The translations under genes and the position numbers were made by a program. A DNA stretch of 64,000 nucleotides, from NCBI GenBank assembly GCA_948099385.1, contig CANUEZ040000024.1, positions 25,517,001-25,581,000 on the forward strand, read 5' to 3'. Position 1 is the stretch's first letter, and every line of letters begins with the position of its first letter. Shown here piece after piece: positions 24,246 through 36,004 of the stretch. Origin of the DNA: Fasciola hepatica (Eukaryota > Platyhelminthes > Trematoda > Plagiorchiida > Fasciolidae). The notes below the pieces were generated by a model that was not told the origin of the DNA, did not search any database, and saw only the letters and a list, made by a program, of their open reading frames with translations.

Positions 24246-24570
24246 GTTTCTGACAATGAGTTTTGAGCGTGTTACTAGACAGACGGATGTGATGTGTTTA
24301 ACTGTTGAACGTTTCCATGTGCTACGTGATGACTTAGTGAACGCTTACGATGCATAATGACTCTCGCAGTTGATGTGCGATAAGGTTCCACGTCTCCTTT
24401 TTATTTTTAGTTGAGATTCGAAGAAATAAACTGCGCAGTGGTGGGTGCCTCCGTAGTGTTCATACCATGGAAGGAATTCTGGACGCTTGATTGGCCGTGG
24501 CCGTTATCTGTCTTGTGCAAACTGAACTTAACTGGATTTACCCTTGTAGCTCCCAGCCCATTCGTAACAT

Positions 24571-25316
24571 CAGTTTTCGGTTGGTTTTTTTAGCAGCCAT
24601 TTTACACGGACCAACGTTCAATTTGTACGAAGGAAATTGACAACCGAAATAATGTTCAATATTTGGTTGGCGTTTTACTTAAACGTTTAGGTTTAGTTCA
24701 TTGTAATGTCCTGAAAACCTCAGTATAGATCGCCCTATTTTGTTCCCTCAAAATGGGTAAAATAATGACAATTTTCGGAAAATCATAAATTAGGAGATAG
24801 GAACGGGCATCGTGGTACGTAATTTGGGTTAAAGAAATTAACGAAACATATCACGTATTTCAAACGATCGGCACAAGCCGCTCACAAACCGATAGGTTTT
24901 TGGCCGGTTTTCGAACGGTTTTTACTATTACGCCGATCGGTTTTGGAGCGGTTTCCGACTGGTTTCAAAACGGTTTCTGGACAACTTCTGGACAGTTTCC
25001 GGGCGGTTTGTGCCAGTCGTATAAAATGCGTGATATGCCTCGTTAGTTTCTTTCAACTTCCCCAAATTACGTATTACGATGCTCATGTCTATCTCCTAAT
25101 TTATAATTTTCCGAAAATTGTCCCTATTTGCCTATTTCGAGGGAATGAAATAGAGCGACCTATACTGAGGCCCTCAGGACATTTTGATGAATTAAACCAA
25201 AACGTTCAAATGAAACGCCAATCAAGTATTGCACATTACTTCGGTTGTCAATACCCTTCGTATTAATTGAATGTTGATCCGTGTAAAATGACTACTAAAC
25301 AAACCGACCGAAAACC
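24571..25316. repeat. Foldback (long inverted-repeat) element
   Basis: The left arm 24571-24890 is the imperfect reverse complement of the right arm 24997-25316. Paired landmarks run outward to inward: TTTTACACGGAC...TTCAAT/ATTGAA...GTCCGTGTAAAA-like ends, the CTATCTCCTAATTTATrA block, and CACGyATTT next to GGCACAA at the inner end. The arms are about 320 bp, the loop about 106 bp. The loop is full of CGGTTT-type motifs. No coding frame is evident. It could be a foldback/MITE-type DNA transposon or an inverted duplication; transcripts would form a long hairpin. Confidence 0.85.
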
Positions 25317-26070
25317 GATCGGCGTGATAGTAAAAACCGATCGGTTTCGGAGCGCTTTTGCTACAAGAGTGACTTTCACCGAACTTCGGATGCTTGATAA
25401 GACAAGAAAAGTGTTGCCTTACCGGGTTTTATGTGATCTTAGAGCCGTTTTGAGTTGTCTATGAAAACGCCCGATAAAACTGTTGACGGCTGGTTGATAT
25501 TTCTTAGTCCCAGCTTGTCTGCATCCCAATACGTTCATCAGGCAAACAAATGAGTCTTGTAAACGAGTTCCGCTGCCAATGGTCACAACAGAAGGGTATG
25601 CAGATAGGGCTAATTATAGTTCTAGAAAAGCACGTGCCGTTGTTTCGGATGAGCACTGACTTGATGGTATCACCTCGAGCCTAATAGGTCGGTGTGCACA
25701 TAATGAAAGCATGCGTCTGGTGCGGCAAAAGTGCCGAGGGGACTTTTTGTTTGTCCGTTTACCTTAGCTCGACACTTTAAACAACTGCGTGCCCATTTGA
25801 TTATATCATTGTTTATTTCTGGCCTCCAAGTGCCTCACTATGGTTGGGGGCGAGTGTCTCAACCTCTGACATGGCTACTCGTCCTGAACACCTCTCGAAA
25901 TGCTTCAAACTGACCATGCTTCTGCTACAGCCTCTGCCGAGGAAGTCCTGCTCACCGCCTTCTCGTGGCAGAGGTGTTCCCATCAAAATAGGAGGACGAA
26001 AGCAAAAGCCCGGCGTTCTCCACCATGTTGACTGACTAAAAGTCAGTCTAGGGGAGATGACTGAACCCTG
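25317..26070. other. About 750 bp with no recognised gene
   Basis: The first 60 bases repeat, in inverted form, a motif from the foldback loop (CCGATCGG and a run near TACTATyACG). The rest shows only short frames without known motifs. Confidence 0.4.
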
Positions 26071-26072
26071 GT

Positions 26073-26260
26073 TTTGATGGTAGACAGCAATCCACTGTTA
26101 TTCGGCTCGTTACGACAACTGACTTATTGGGAACTTATGTGGCTCTCCAATCCTCCAAGTCTCAGGGTCTGGTTACCGGTTGTCCCTAACAGTGCAATGA
26201 GCCTTTATTGCTATGGGGTATACCCCTTCCGTTGCACTCATGTATAAGCATGTAATAAAA
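26073..26260 (+). repeat. SINE copy (5' head missing)
   Basis: It matches the SINE body defined by the copy at 42041-42303: TGGTAGACAG, CTTATTGGGA, CCAAG(T)CTCAGGGTCTGGTT, CACTCATGTATAAGCATG and an A-rich tail. The tRNA-like head is not present here. Confidence 0.8.
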
Positions 26261-26639
26261 AGACCAACCAGGGGTGGTTTGTGAGGTGTACAACACTGCT
26301 CACCCGCATCTAGGGGTGGTGAGCTGTACTGGGCACCCAGGATGTCCAGCCTCATCAGAAGGGGGAATTAACTAAACAGTCAGTCACCGGCACCAAGAGG
26401 TCTCCATATAAGGCGAATGAACCATACAACTGGCCACCGACTCATCTGGAACAACAGTGCTGCCTTGCAGGATACGTTTGGCCACACAAAGGCTAAGTGT
26501 GCACCCTCGAATAAAAATGCTTACTCTGGACTGGGCGACCGAGTAGTAGAGCAACACAAAGCAACGACCGTGGAGGACACAACTCTCAATGATTGACAGT
26601 CTTTTCATGCGCTTACAAAACCATTTTCTCGAACTGTAC

Positions 26640-29600
26640 ACAAAAACTTACCTAAAAACCTCCACTCCTCTTCCTCATTCTTCTTTATCAGACCCAACCT
26701 GATCCTCGGTCGACCGTATCTGCTGTAGTGCCACAGGTGGAATTTCTGGCTATTTTCTCTCGTCGTTCGTTGGCTGGCTTCCGAGTCTCACCGAATCCGC
26801 TACCACCGGCTGAGGCCCTGCTTCGTCCTCAATACCTATTAAAACTAACCACGTTCAACGTGTGAACCCTAATGTACATAGGACAGCAGCCGGGCCTGGT
26901 TCGTACGCTTGAATCCCTTGCCATTGGTGTGTGTCGCATCAAAGCCCCCAGTTCCATCATTCGATTGCCGTCCCCATCTAATCCTTTCGTAAAGTTTCAC
27001 TTACGCCTTTCTGAGGACACTGAGTTTGCGGCTTGTGGTCTTGCTGGCGTAGGCGTCGCTATCAGTAAAAGAGCTGAAATGGTGCTGGTAAATTGGGTCC
27101 CCTGTAGGGAATCGATTGTGCGCAGTGAGATTCGGGGGTTCGTGCCAAGTGAGCAGTAGCCTTTTCGATAGACGCAATCAGTTTGTCATTTCGGCGTATG
27201 CACCCGCCGATTGCAGCCCAGATGCAATCAAAGATAACTTTTACCAGAAGCTCCATGACCTCTTACACAAAGCAAGCCGGGCCGATATCGTGATTTTGGC
27301 AGAAAATCTAAATGCCAGAGTTGGTCGGATATCACTGAACGGGGCGCTCGTTGGATGCCCTTTCGGGCTAGATTCCTGTCTTTCGGAAAACGGGGAACGG
27401 CTTTTGGCCCCGTGCTCAGACCATCACCTTTTCTTTGCCAGTACAAACCTCACGTTCTAATCACCAATATGCGCGTGACGTCCGCCCTCTTCGACTCAAC
27501 AGTTGACCCAGATCGTCCACATCACTATAAGCCACAAATTGTGGGGTTGCATACATGACTGTCGCCCGTACTGGAGTATCCCTCTTGGTTCCGACCACGC
27601 ATTAGTTTGCGCTAAGCTGTCCATGTGCTTCGATGGGCGCTTCGAACGCATGCTGCAAAAAGGTTTAGATTGAGATAAGCTTTCCGATCCATTTCATCTA
27701 CCCGTCTTCTAGACCGCGCCAACTGTAAAGCTAGATGTAGCCCCACCTAATAATATAAACCAGCCGTGGTCGCTTATCAAGAATGCTTTGCATTCTGCTG
27801 GTCTAGTAAGTTGTGGCCTGTCTCGTCGTGCCGCGAGACTCTGGATTTCTGCTGAATTTCAGCGACTTCTCGACGCACGCCAGTCGATTCCGGATGGAAG
27901 CGAGTATGACGAAGCACGACCCGTTATGAGACGTGCACTTAACGCGGGTATTCTTAGAGACCGCGAAATCAGATGGTCGCAAAGTGCAACAGAGGTGGAA
28001 CGTGTTGCCGCTATGGGAAATCCCCGCAAGCTGTTCTGTCTCATTCGAGTCGCCGGTAGAAAGCCGCTACGTGTGAGTGAAACAATCAGTGAATCTTACG
28101 GTTCGCCAATTCACAATAAGGAGCGGCGTTTCGATCGCTGGGCGGAGCACTTTCAGACAGTTTAACTGGCCTTCAGTATCAGCCTCGCGCGTACTTCTTG
28201 CGGCACACGTCCAATGCGCGTTTTGACAGATCCACCTACCGAGGCGGAGATTGGAAAGAAAATCCAGGCCTCAGGACGTTCCAACTCGCTGGGCTCCGAT
28301 GGCCTTCCTTCAACCCTTCTTAAGGATGATGGAGTGTAGCTCCTTAGATGAATTCATGCTTTGTTCTCGAAAGTTTCGAATTCCGAGCAGGTTTCTGGGT
28401 GCGGTGAATCATTTATAGTCCCCGTCTTTGAGAGGGGTTCGCGTAGTGGTCGCGCTAACCATAGGAATGTAAGCCTTATCCGGATAGCGTCGAAACTGCT
28501 TGCGTCTGTCATACTTCGCAGGTTGTGCCAAACGCGTGAAGAGCAGACTCGCGAGGAGCAAGCTGGGTTTCAAGCTGGTCGTGAATGTGTCGATCACCTC
28601 TTCACCCTCCAACAGATGCTAGGGCACCGTCACACTTTTCTCGCTAGGAATGCAGTATGCAATTCTTTGTTGACAAATGGTGTACCTGAGGAGTATGTAT
28701 CAATGCTCGAGAAGTTGTATCGTCACACCTCAAATCGGGTGAGGGATTACGGCTGACTTTTGCCCCCTTTCGTCGTCTGCAGTGAAGTAAAACAAGGTTG
28801 TCCTGTATCCCCATTTCTCCAACTTTGCCATAGAGGATGTCCTACGAAATGCATTATCTGGTCTTCCAAACAGGGGAGTTGAACTCCTCCCACGCAACAA
28901 AGTTTTCGACTTGGAATATGCCGATGATTTCGCCTTGCTGAGTAATAAAGCACAGGCAGCTCAACACGCTATGAACCGCTTGGCGATTGAGGTATGGTAT
29001 GCACTTTGCGCCGTCCAAGTACAAGTTGCTTTTGCAATATTGGGTGGAGCCTGTGCCTTCACTCACCCTTTGTGGTGGCCAGCTTCAGTTAGTGGACAAC
29101 TTTAAGTAACTCTGGACTTTGATAACAGTTGGAGGTGGTGTTGGGGAGGCGATCAGTTCACGGATAGTGACAGATGGAGCAGCTTTCGCAAACCTGAGAC
29201 ACCTGTGGCGTCGTCGTGATATCCGACTCTCTCTTAAGGGACTGGTGTACGTCGCCGTGGTTCGTAGTGTTTCACTCTACGGCTGCGAGACCTGGCCACT
29301 TTGCATTGAGAATGCTCGGCATCCTTCCTTGTTCGACAACCAATGTATCCGAAGCGTTGCTCTCGTCTGGTGGGGACATCAAGTAAGTGGTGACGAGGGG
29401 CACCGTCGTGTTAGGCACAGATAGCCTCCCTCTTAACAGAGTTATTACTCTGCACCACCTCTGGTGGCTCGGTCATGTTTTGTGAATATCTGTCCACCGT
29501 CTACCTTTCCGTGCTCTATTCGCGCGTGCTGGGCGCAGCTGGGAGAAGCGATGTGGTGGTCAGGCCATGACTTGGCGTCGAGGTATGGGGAAACTGACGG

Positions 29601-29730
29601 CATTGACTTCGATTGGTACTTCGCGCTTCTCTGGTTGGGGCTTAAGAAACGAGGATTGTCGTTGATTAGAGACGTTGAGGGGCATCGCTGAGAATAAAAA
29701 TCAGTGGCGCGAATGCTGTGCGGCCTGAAT
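26640..29730 (+). mobile_element. RTE-like LINE, almost full length, decayed
   Basis: The plus strand shows the usual 5' start LTTFNV followed by QQPGLVRTLESLAIGVC (26850-26930). The APE endonuclease follows (27116-27460: FVISAYAPADCSPDA, ADIVILAENLNARVGR, GLDSCLSENGERLL). Then comes a linker (27870-28165: SIPDGSEYDEARPVMRRAL, NPRKLFCLIRVAGRKP). The reverse transcriptase runs 28200-28960 (QAGFQAGRECVDHLF, LEYADDFALL). Last is the C-terminal region (29170-29720: LFDNQCIRSVALVWW, HHLWWLGHVL, GGQAMTWRRGMGKLT). The catalytic YADD survives, but frames change repeatedly, and a loop near 28650 skips the first catalytic Asp block, so it is inactive. Confidence 0.9.
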
Positions 29731-30272
29731 GTCCAACTCGTGTCCCATAAATGTAAAAATGTCATTCCGACAAACAAACCGACAAAAGTACACCAACCAA
29801 TGTACGACGAGAAAAGAGAAACCACGTCAACATTTCTTACTAACCATTTCTTTTATTGTGCTTTACTCCCCCTCTCCCATTTTTGTAATTGGTGTTGCTG
29901 CGTTGGCACCATGCTCGATTTCAATAAGTTGTACGTAAACGTGTGGACAAAATTTCCCCGGAAGCACACGACCGGTTTCGCGGTTGTTGCCGCTCATTAG
30001 GTATGCGTACCCGGTACTCTTATGCCCACTCGTCTTCATACTCTTACACTCCGATGTTATATGTTCACTAGGATCTAGTTTGAATCGTCTGGAGTGTGAA
30101 TGGATACTCTTCATTGAAGAGCCCACAAATGAATCACAACTGTGATTTCTCATAGTTATTCGTGTCTGGGTCACTGCTAACCCAACGAACAACGAGGCTG
30201 CATGTGCAAGCGCTCATATTGATAGTAAGTAGTAAGTAAACGTGAGGACAAAATTTACAAATTAGATTCTAG

Positions 30273-30326
<54 letters not shown>

Positions 30327-30600
30327 ATTACACGAAACGCTAAGTTACGAGTTTCACCGAGGCTCCTATGCCGGGGTGTGACAATGCATGCAGTGTCCTA
30401 AATACGCCTTTCTTGAACGCAAATGGTACCAGTGGACGAGGAATACTTTGTGACAAGTCACAGAAGATTGTTCCCCTCGACGAGTTTAGTGACGCTGGTT
30501 CGAATTGGCGAGAGTTGCTGTGATGAAGTTGCTCAACTTCCGGGTCGTGTGCTTGAGCTGAGGCAATAGCTGCTTAGTCTATGCCGCTGGTTAACATAAG
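29730..30600. other. No gene; AT microsatellite in the middle
   Basis: Only short frames and a dinucleotide tract (30276-30327) are present. Confidence 0.5.
30276..30327. repeat. (AT)n microsatellite
   Basis: About 50 bp of nearly perfect AT dinucleotides, ending with one G interruption. Confidence 0.95.
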
Positions 30601-31380
30601 ATACATGCGAGAAAAAGCATGTCACAAGGTTAAGTTCACCTGAAAGGTGTCATGTATCCCCATTGAACTGAGTAATATTATCTAGATGACGAGGTTCCCT
30701 GGGTTGACCGCGCAGCGAATTTGATTGACTTGTGGTCCGTAAAGACGATGAATAGTCTGCTTTCGGCACTTGCCGGAAATGACGGATAGCCAGGTAAACT
30801 GTTAGAAGTTCTTTGCCGAATGTACCGTATCCGGATTCAGCTGGTTCTAGGCGTTTGGAGAAGAACGATAAAACTGCCAGGTGCCCTGTTGTAGAGCAGC
30901 AGCAACGGGGATGAAATTGAGGTAAGACTTGATTCAGCCATTGAATCGTGCGGGCGTTTTGGAAGTAGGTTTAGCACTCAAGAATGGCCTATACTTTTTC
31001 TCTCATTGGTGAGACGCTTGTGGCTGATATCGCGTGACAAGGAAAAGTGGTACTTTCTTAACCAAATGAACATTTTGCAGCCTTGATACTTGTCCCGTGT
31101 TGAGACAAACGTTCAAAAGTGTTCTTGGATGCACAATGTGGTCGTCAGAGGTTGCGCTAGCGAATAAGATATTGTCTAAGTAGGTATAAACCCCATCTAA
31201 CAGTTGGCAGACCTGACCGATAAGACGCTGGGATGTTTGTTCCGAGTTGGAAAAACCGAATGGTATGCTGAGATACTGAAATAGGCCAAACAGCGTGACT
31301 ACGTCTGTCCCTGGGTTGTCACTAGGATTAACGCAAATGTTGCATGCGCTAACTAAATCTTCGTGACTGAAGATCGTCAA
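30600..31380 (-). mobile_element. Gypsy element 2, downstream half (RT palm to RNase H)
   Basis: The frame 31003-31389 on the minus strand gives MLTIFSHEDLVSACN, VVTLFGLFQYLSIPFGFSN, QRLIGQVCQLLDGVYTYLD and NILFASAT. The catalytic box reads YLDN instead of YLDD. At 30760-30900 it continues as FFSKRLEPAESGYGTFGKEL and VYLAIRHFR, the RNase H region, then RHLDNITQF. Its upstream half lies at 35288-35922; a LINE has been inserted between them. Confidence 0.85.
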
Positions 31381-32522
31381 CATCACCATCGTACGATGTT
31401 AAACGGCAAGGCAAGCCCCACCGACCGTTGCCTTTCTCACCAGGTTGCACGTAGAGTTAGAAAGTATGAATATACAAGATGGACAGGGAGTGGACCTACA
31501 GGGGTGGGTAAAGGAAAGAACGCCCTAGTAGCCAACACACAGAATACACAGTCTAACTGTACAAGCGCACATTAATCAATCATTCTGATTTGACAGAAAG
31601 TGACAACACGATGGCCACTTTTCGCGCTTCGCTGTCATATCCCTCAATGTCTGCAGCCAACTGGTAGACGGATCTTTTGGACCCCAACCACGAAGACGTA
31701 AAGCACCTACTTTTGCTAAGTTTGCTGCACATTTTCTCATTTCCCGTTGTCACGTCATCTGTTGACCTCCACGTGGTTTCTTCCACTCCCTAGGAGGAAC
31801 GGAGAACAGGGCATGGTATGGTAGACGTGAGTTTGCCAAACGTAACACATACCCCAATCAACGAAGTCTAGTAAGTTGGATACGCTGTGACAGAACGTTC
31901 TCTGAATTAGTACCCAAAACTCGCTTCCCGACCTCAACAATCTTAGCGATACTACGTAAACATCGGTGGTCGAAAACCTCAAGACGATGAATATCTTCCA
32001 CACGCAAACCCCAAGTCTGGCAACCATACAACAAAACTGAACGCACTGCAGCACAGTATACACGACCTTAAAACTTCAGCGAAATATGAGGTCAGCTCCA
32101 CAAGTGTTTCAGTCCAGTGTACGCCGTTCGGGGTTTGGATGTACGTGTGCTCACCTCTACTACAGTGCTCCCATCCGTCGTCACGCAGCTGCCGAGGTAA
32201 CTGAAGCGGTCGACAATTGCCAGCACCTCCCCATCGAGGGTCAACCTTGGAATCGTTGACGTCCAGTCTTGTAACATCACTTTACTCTTTGAAGGTGCAA
32301 AACGCATGCCGAATGGAGCTACAGCTATTGCGAGTCTATCTAGTGCACGTTGAACCTGTTACGTGGATTCAAACAGGCTGACAACGTCGTCCGCGTAAGC
32401 TGGGTTACACAACTTTCCACTTTTTCCTAGTTCGACGCTCACATCCTGAAGATTTGCAACGCATTCTCCATTATTTCGTCCGTGACGAAGTTAAACAGCA
32501 ATGGAGACGTGAGACATACTTT

Positions 32523-32993
32523 TCAAACACCACTGGTCGTTTCGAACTGACCGGATAGTTTACCGTAAACTCTAACGCAGCCGGGAGTGTGAGAATACAA
32601 CGGTCTCAGTAGGTTCACGAACTTCTGGGGCATACCTTTTCGATGAAGAGCACTGAAAAGCGCTGTTCGATCGAGTGAATCGAAGGCGCCTTTCAGGTCT
32701 AAGAAAACCATTATTGGTGGTCGACGATGCGTGTGATGTGTTTCAAGTAGTTGGCGAAGAGTAAAAATCTGGTCGATGCATCCTCGACCTGGGCGGAATC
32801 CAGCCTGTTGTTCGCGGGCATTCCTCTCGCGAGTGGGCGTAAGACGGTGCAGCAAAGTCGAGGCTAATACCTTCGTGATTATCGGAATTAAGCTAATCGC
32901 ACGATGGTTACTATAGTCATTGCGTATTCCCTTTTTAAACATGAGTACAATCAATGACTTGCGCCTAATAACGGAGTACGCTCCTGGTTCCAA
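32523..32993 (-). pseudogene. LINE reverse transcriptase core
   Basis: A 156-codon open stretch carries the SNHRAISLIPIITKVLA block, the GFRPGRGCIDQIFTLRQ block, the first catalytic Asp (MVFLDLKGAFDSLDR) and the end block HTPGCVRVYGKLS. It is the best kept part of the LINE at 31381-35287. The downstream FADD box is out of frame. Confidence 0.85.
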
Positions 32994-34230
32994 ATGTCAC
33001 GGATCAAGGTGGTAAGTGATTTTATCAAAGCATTTCCACCCAGTGTTTCAGGGTCGAACAAGGTTCGAATTGATGGAAAAGCGATGCGCCATGTGATGTA
33101 CTAAACGAGATGTAATGTCAATAACACGGATTTTCGATGGAAAATTATAAGCCGACGTTTGGGCAGTTTTGATTGTAAAACTGCCTTGAGAATGGTTACC
33201 CACGGTAACCGAAACGTCGGCTTATAAATTTTCACCGACACTATATCTTCTCATCTTCACCCAGCTTGAAAAGAACTGGAGGAATTTCGTCGGGGCCGGC
33301 CGCTTTCCCACGCTTTCTTAATCGAATACATGACTCCGCTTCCACTTCCGATGGGGGTTCAATCGATACTCCCCAAGAAGTCGCGGTTGTTGATACCAGA
33401 GTAACTAAATTAGCGCGCAGTCAGCTCAACTCCTTGAAGTATTCGGCCCAGCGGTCGAGCCTTTGCTGTTTGCCATGAATAGGCTCTCCATTTTTATCGC
33501 ATATCGTTTCACTGACCGGGTTGCGCCGTCCACCGGTGTCGTGAATAATTTTGGACAGTCTTTGACTGTTACCCGAATGAGCTGCTACTTCCATTTCTTC
33601 GGCTACCTTAACCCACCAATTTTCGCAATCCCTCTTAGGGATTTTCGTAACATGCTTTTTTTAGATTTATCTGTATCTTATTCATCTCCTTACGGTTTGA
33701 AAGCTGACGTTTCTGCTCCATTAGACTGCGTGACTTTTGAGAAATCCAGTGTCTTTGATGAACATCGGATCTGGGACCACAGGCGAGACTTGCTATCATG
33801 TTCATCGTCTGTTTGATATGGACCCAGTGCTCGTCTCCACTACTGTTCATCGTCGTTCCTAGCTCATGTGCTAATTTTTGTTCATAAATGGTTCAAAATT
33901 CTGGATCATACAAACATCGTACGGCTAACCGGGTTTGCAGTTTGCGACAATTTCCATGGAGATGGAGCGATAATCGCATTAAAACTAATGCATGGTTCGA
34001 CTCTACGTACGTGAACCAGTAGGATCTACAGTTCTGAATAGAACTGCGCCACCGGTAGCTTACTGCGATATGATCAATCTGGCTTAGAGTACTTGTAGAG
34101 TTAGAGCGCCATGTCGCTGTGCGACGTGAGCTGTCTGCACAAAGCTGCAGAAGCCTATCCCCGTTACCTGTACGGTCAGCGGGTAAAGCACAACATCCAC
34201 ATAAACAAGCTTCTGACACACTAAGCTTGC

Positions 34231-34430
34231 AACCGGTTACTTTGGTGGTAGACAGCATTTCACTGTCGCCCGGATCGTTACCACCTGACCTATTGAGACC
34301 TTATGTGGTTCCCCACTCCAAGTCTCAGGGTCTGGTTGCCGGTTATACCTGATAGTGCAGTGGGCCTTCGCGGCTGTGGGGTGTATACCCCCTTCCACTA
34401 CACTCATGTACAAGCATGTAATACAAAAAA
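34231..34430 (+). repeat. SINE copy inserted in a LINE endonuclease gene
   Basis: It matches the SINE body (TTTGGTGGTAGACAGCA, CTCAGGGTCTGGTTGCCGG, CACTCATGTACAAGCATGTAAT, A-tail). On the opposite strand the LINE endonuclease reads ...VVLAGDFN up to 34431 and resumes with GCKLSVSEAC below 34231, so the SINE sits inside that coding region. Confidence 0.85.
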
Positions 34431-35287
34431 ATTAAAATCACCAGCTAGCACTACGATGTCAGAGCCTTTGCTGCTGCGAATGAGGGTGGCGAGTTCATCA
34501 TAAAACTGATCCTTCTGCCTTTCAGAGCTGCAGTCTGTTGGGGCGTACACCGAGATCACAAACAAATTGCGCTTAACGCAATTATCCTTTCGAACGCCAA
34601 CTGACCCCCGGAGTCTTACAGCACACGAACGACTGCTAACGGGGATCCAGCCTAAGAGGGCAGCCTCAGCCTTGTCAGTCAAGACCATTCCTACACGACA
34701 TTGACCCGTAGCTCTAGCTACTTCGTCTCCTGAAGTGCGCAGAAAATATCTTGTTATAGTACACTATTGAGTCGGAGCGTCCGAGAGAAAATAAGAAGAT
34801 AGGAGGCCGTGATATTAGGCTTTATTCGACAGTTACATGCGGCATGAGAGCTGCAACTCATTGAGGGCATATGGTGAATTTATGGAACAGAAAAGGCGTA
34901 TTGAATGTACAACCGTCGAGACAAGGAATAGTGTACCACATACCTCGATGAGATACCAGGAGCAGTTAGTTAAATCACACTGCTCGAATCCCGGATACGC
35001 GTTTCACTTACGCAGCAGACATCAATCTTCAGAATTTTCACTGTGAGGGCTAGTCACACCTGCTGACCAGCCTGAATGAGTGTACGCACGTCGAAGGAGC
35101 TAAGATTCAGAGGCTGACGAGGCTTGAGAAAATGTGAGTCACAAGCTAGAGGATTATTCACACTTTTTAACAGTGAACCGTTACTAGTATCGGGCGTGTT
35201 ATCAGTGGGAGCATTATGGGGGGATAGAGGGGGCAAAAAGAGGTGCTTAGGGACAGAAGACAAAGGTTGAATAAAAGAGAGGCAACT

Positions 35288-35922
35288 CTGAAAATCGTGC
35301 AGCGGCTTAAACTGGTTTTGAGTCTTAGGTATGTGGAATTGGGTAGTGATCGGGTGTGGTGCTATATTTTAGTGGCCGGTAATCGCCACAAGGCCGCCTG
35401 CCATCAGCTGACTTTGTTGGTATCGTGTGTAACGGAGAAGTCCACGGACTTGAAGATGGTCTGATGATGCAGGGATCCGGCATGTGCCGAAACTCGGCCT
35501 CATCTGCTTTGAGCTTGTTAGATATTAGACGCCTAACGCGGCAATGAACCGGTGGACCGAGTGTGGGTGTATGGTGTTGTGCGTCGGTCGACGCTGGTGG
35601 TAGCATGTTGCTAGCTTGGAATAGTCTGGGAAACTCATACAGATGCTCCTGGTAGTGATCTGTAGCGACAGGAATGACGAGGACCAGAGAAAGCGATGAC
35701 CCAGTTGGCGTGCCGCTGGTTGAAACTGGAAGTATTATCTACAAAACGATAGCCGGATGAATTAGCCGTTAGGTTGAAATGTCGAAGAAAGTTGATGACG
35801 ATGATCGAGCTTGGAAGGCAAGCAATAATAAAAACCCATTGTAGATTACGGCGTAAACCGTGGTTCACTGTTAATGAACGCTTACCGTAAGTCTTTATGG
35901 GTGTCTTATTAACAACGACCAA
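35288..35922 (-). mobile_element. Gypsy element 2, upstream half (protease and RT fingers)
   Basis: The frame 35635-35922 gives TPIKTYGKRSLTVNHGLRR, WVFIIA and INFLRHFNLT, as in the part of gypsy Pol just after the protease active site. The frame 35325-35606 gives LGPPVHCRVRRL, EAEFRHMPDPCIIRPSSSPW, GRRPCGDYRPL and DHYPIPHT. After a one-base shift it reads LKTSLSRCTIF and stops at the LINE junction. The next residues of the domain (TIFSHEDL) are found at 31380, 3.9 kb away. Confidence 0.88.
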
Positions 35923-36004
35923 CTTGATGTTTGGCTGACTGAGGCGGTCTGTGTAGTAAGGTTGAATAGTGCTTACCTGTGTACCGGTTCAGTCTAAGTT
36001 TATT

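Larger units (their letters stand above)
31381..35287 (-). mobile_element. RTE-like LINE inserted into gypsy element 2
   Basis: The minus strand from 35.28 kb down gives LSSFDVRTLIQAGQQV (35.06-35.1 kb) and the endonuclease (34404-34688: NLFVISVYAPTDCSSE, SDIVVLAGDFN). After a SINE it resumes (33893-34258: ADRTGNGDRLLQLC, LSQIDHIAVSYRWRSS). The reverse transcriptase is at 32523-32993 (NDYSNHRAISLIPIITKVLA, REQQAGFRPGRGCIDQIFT, VFLDLKGAFDSLDRTALF). The C-terminal region follows (32092-32307: MRFAPSKSKVMLQDW; 31858-32046: LLYGCQTWGLRVEDIHRLEV). The segment coding for the FADD box is missing or diverged near 32.4 kb (an ADDVVSLF-like scrap, with PAYADD readable at 32.39 kb). The copy is inactive. 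Confidence 0.88.
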
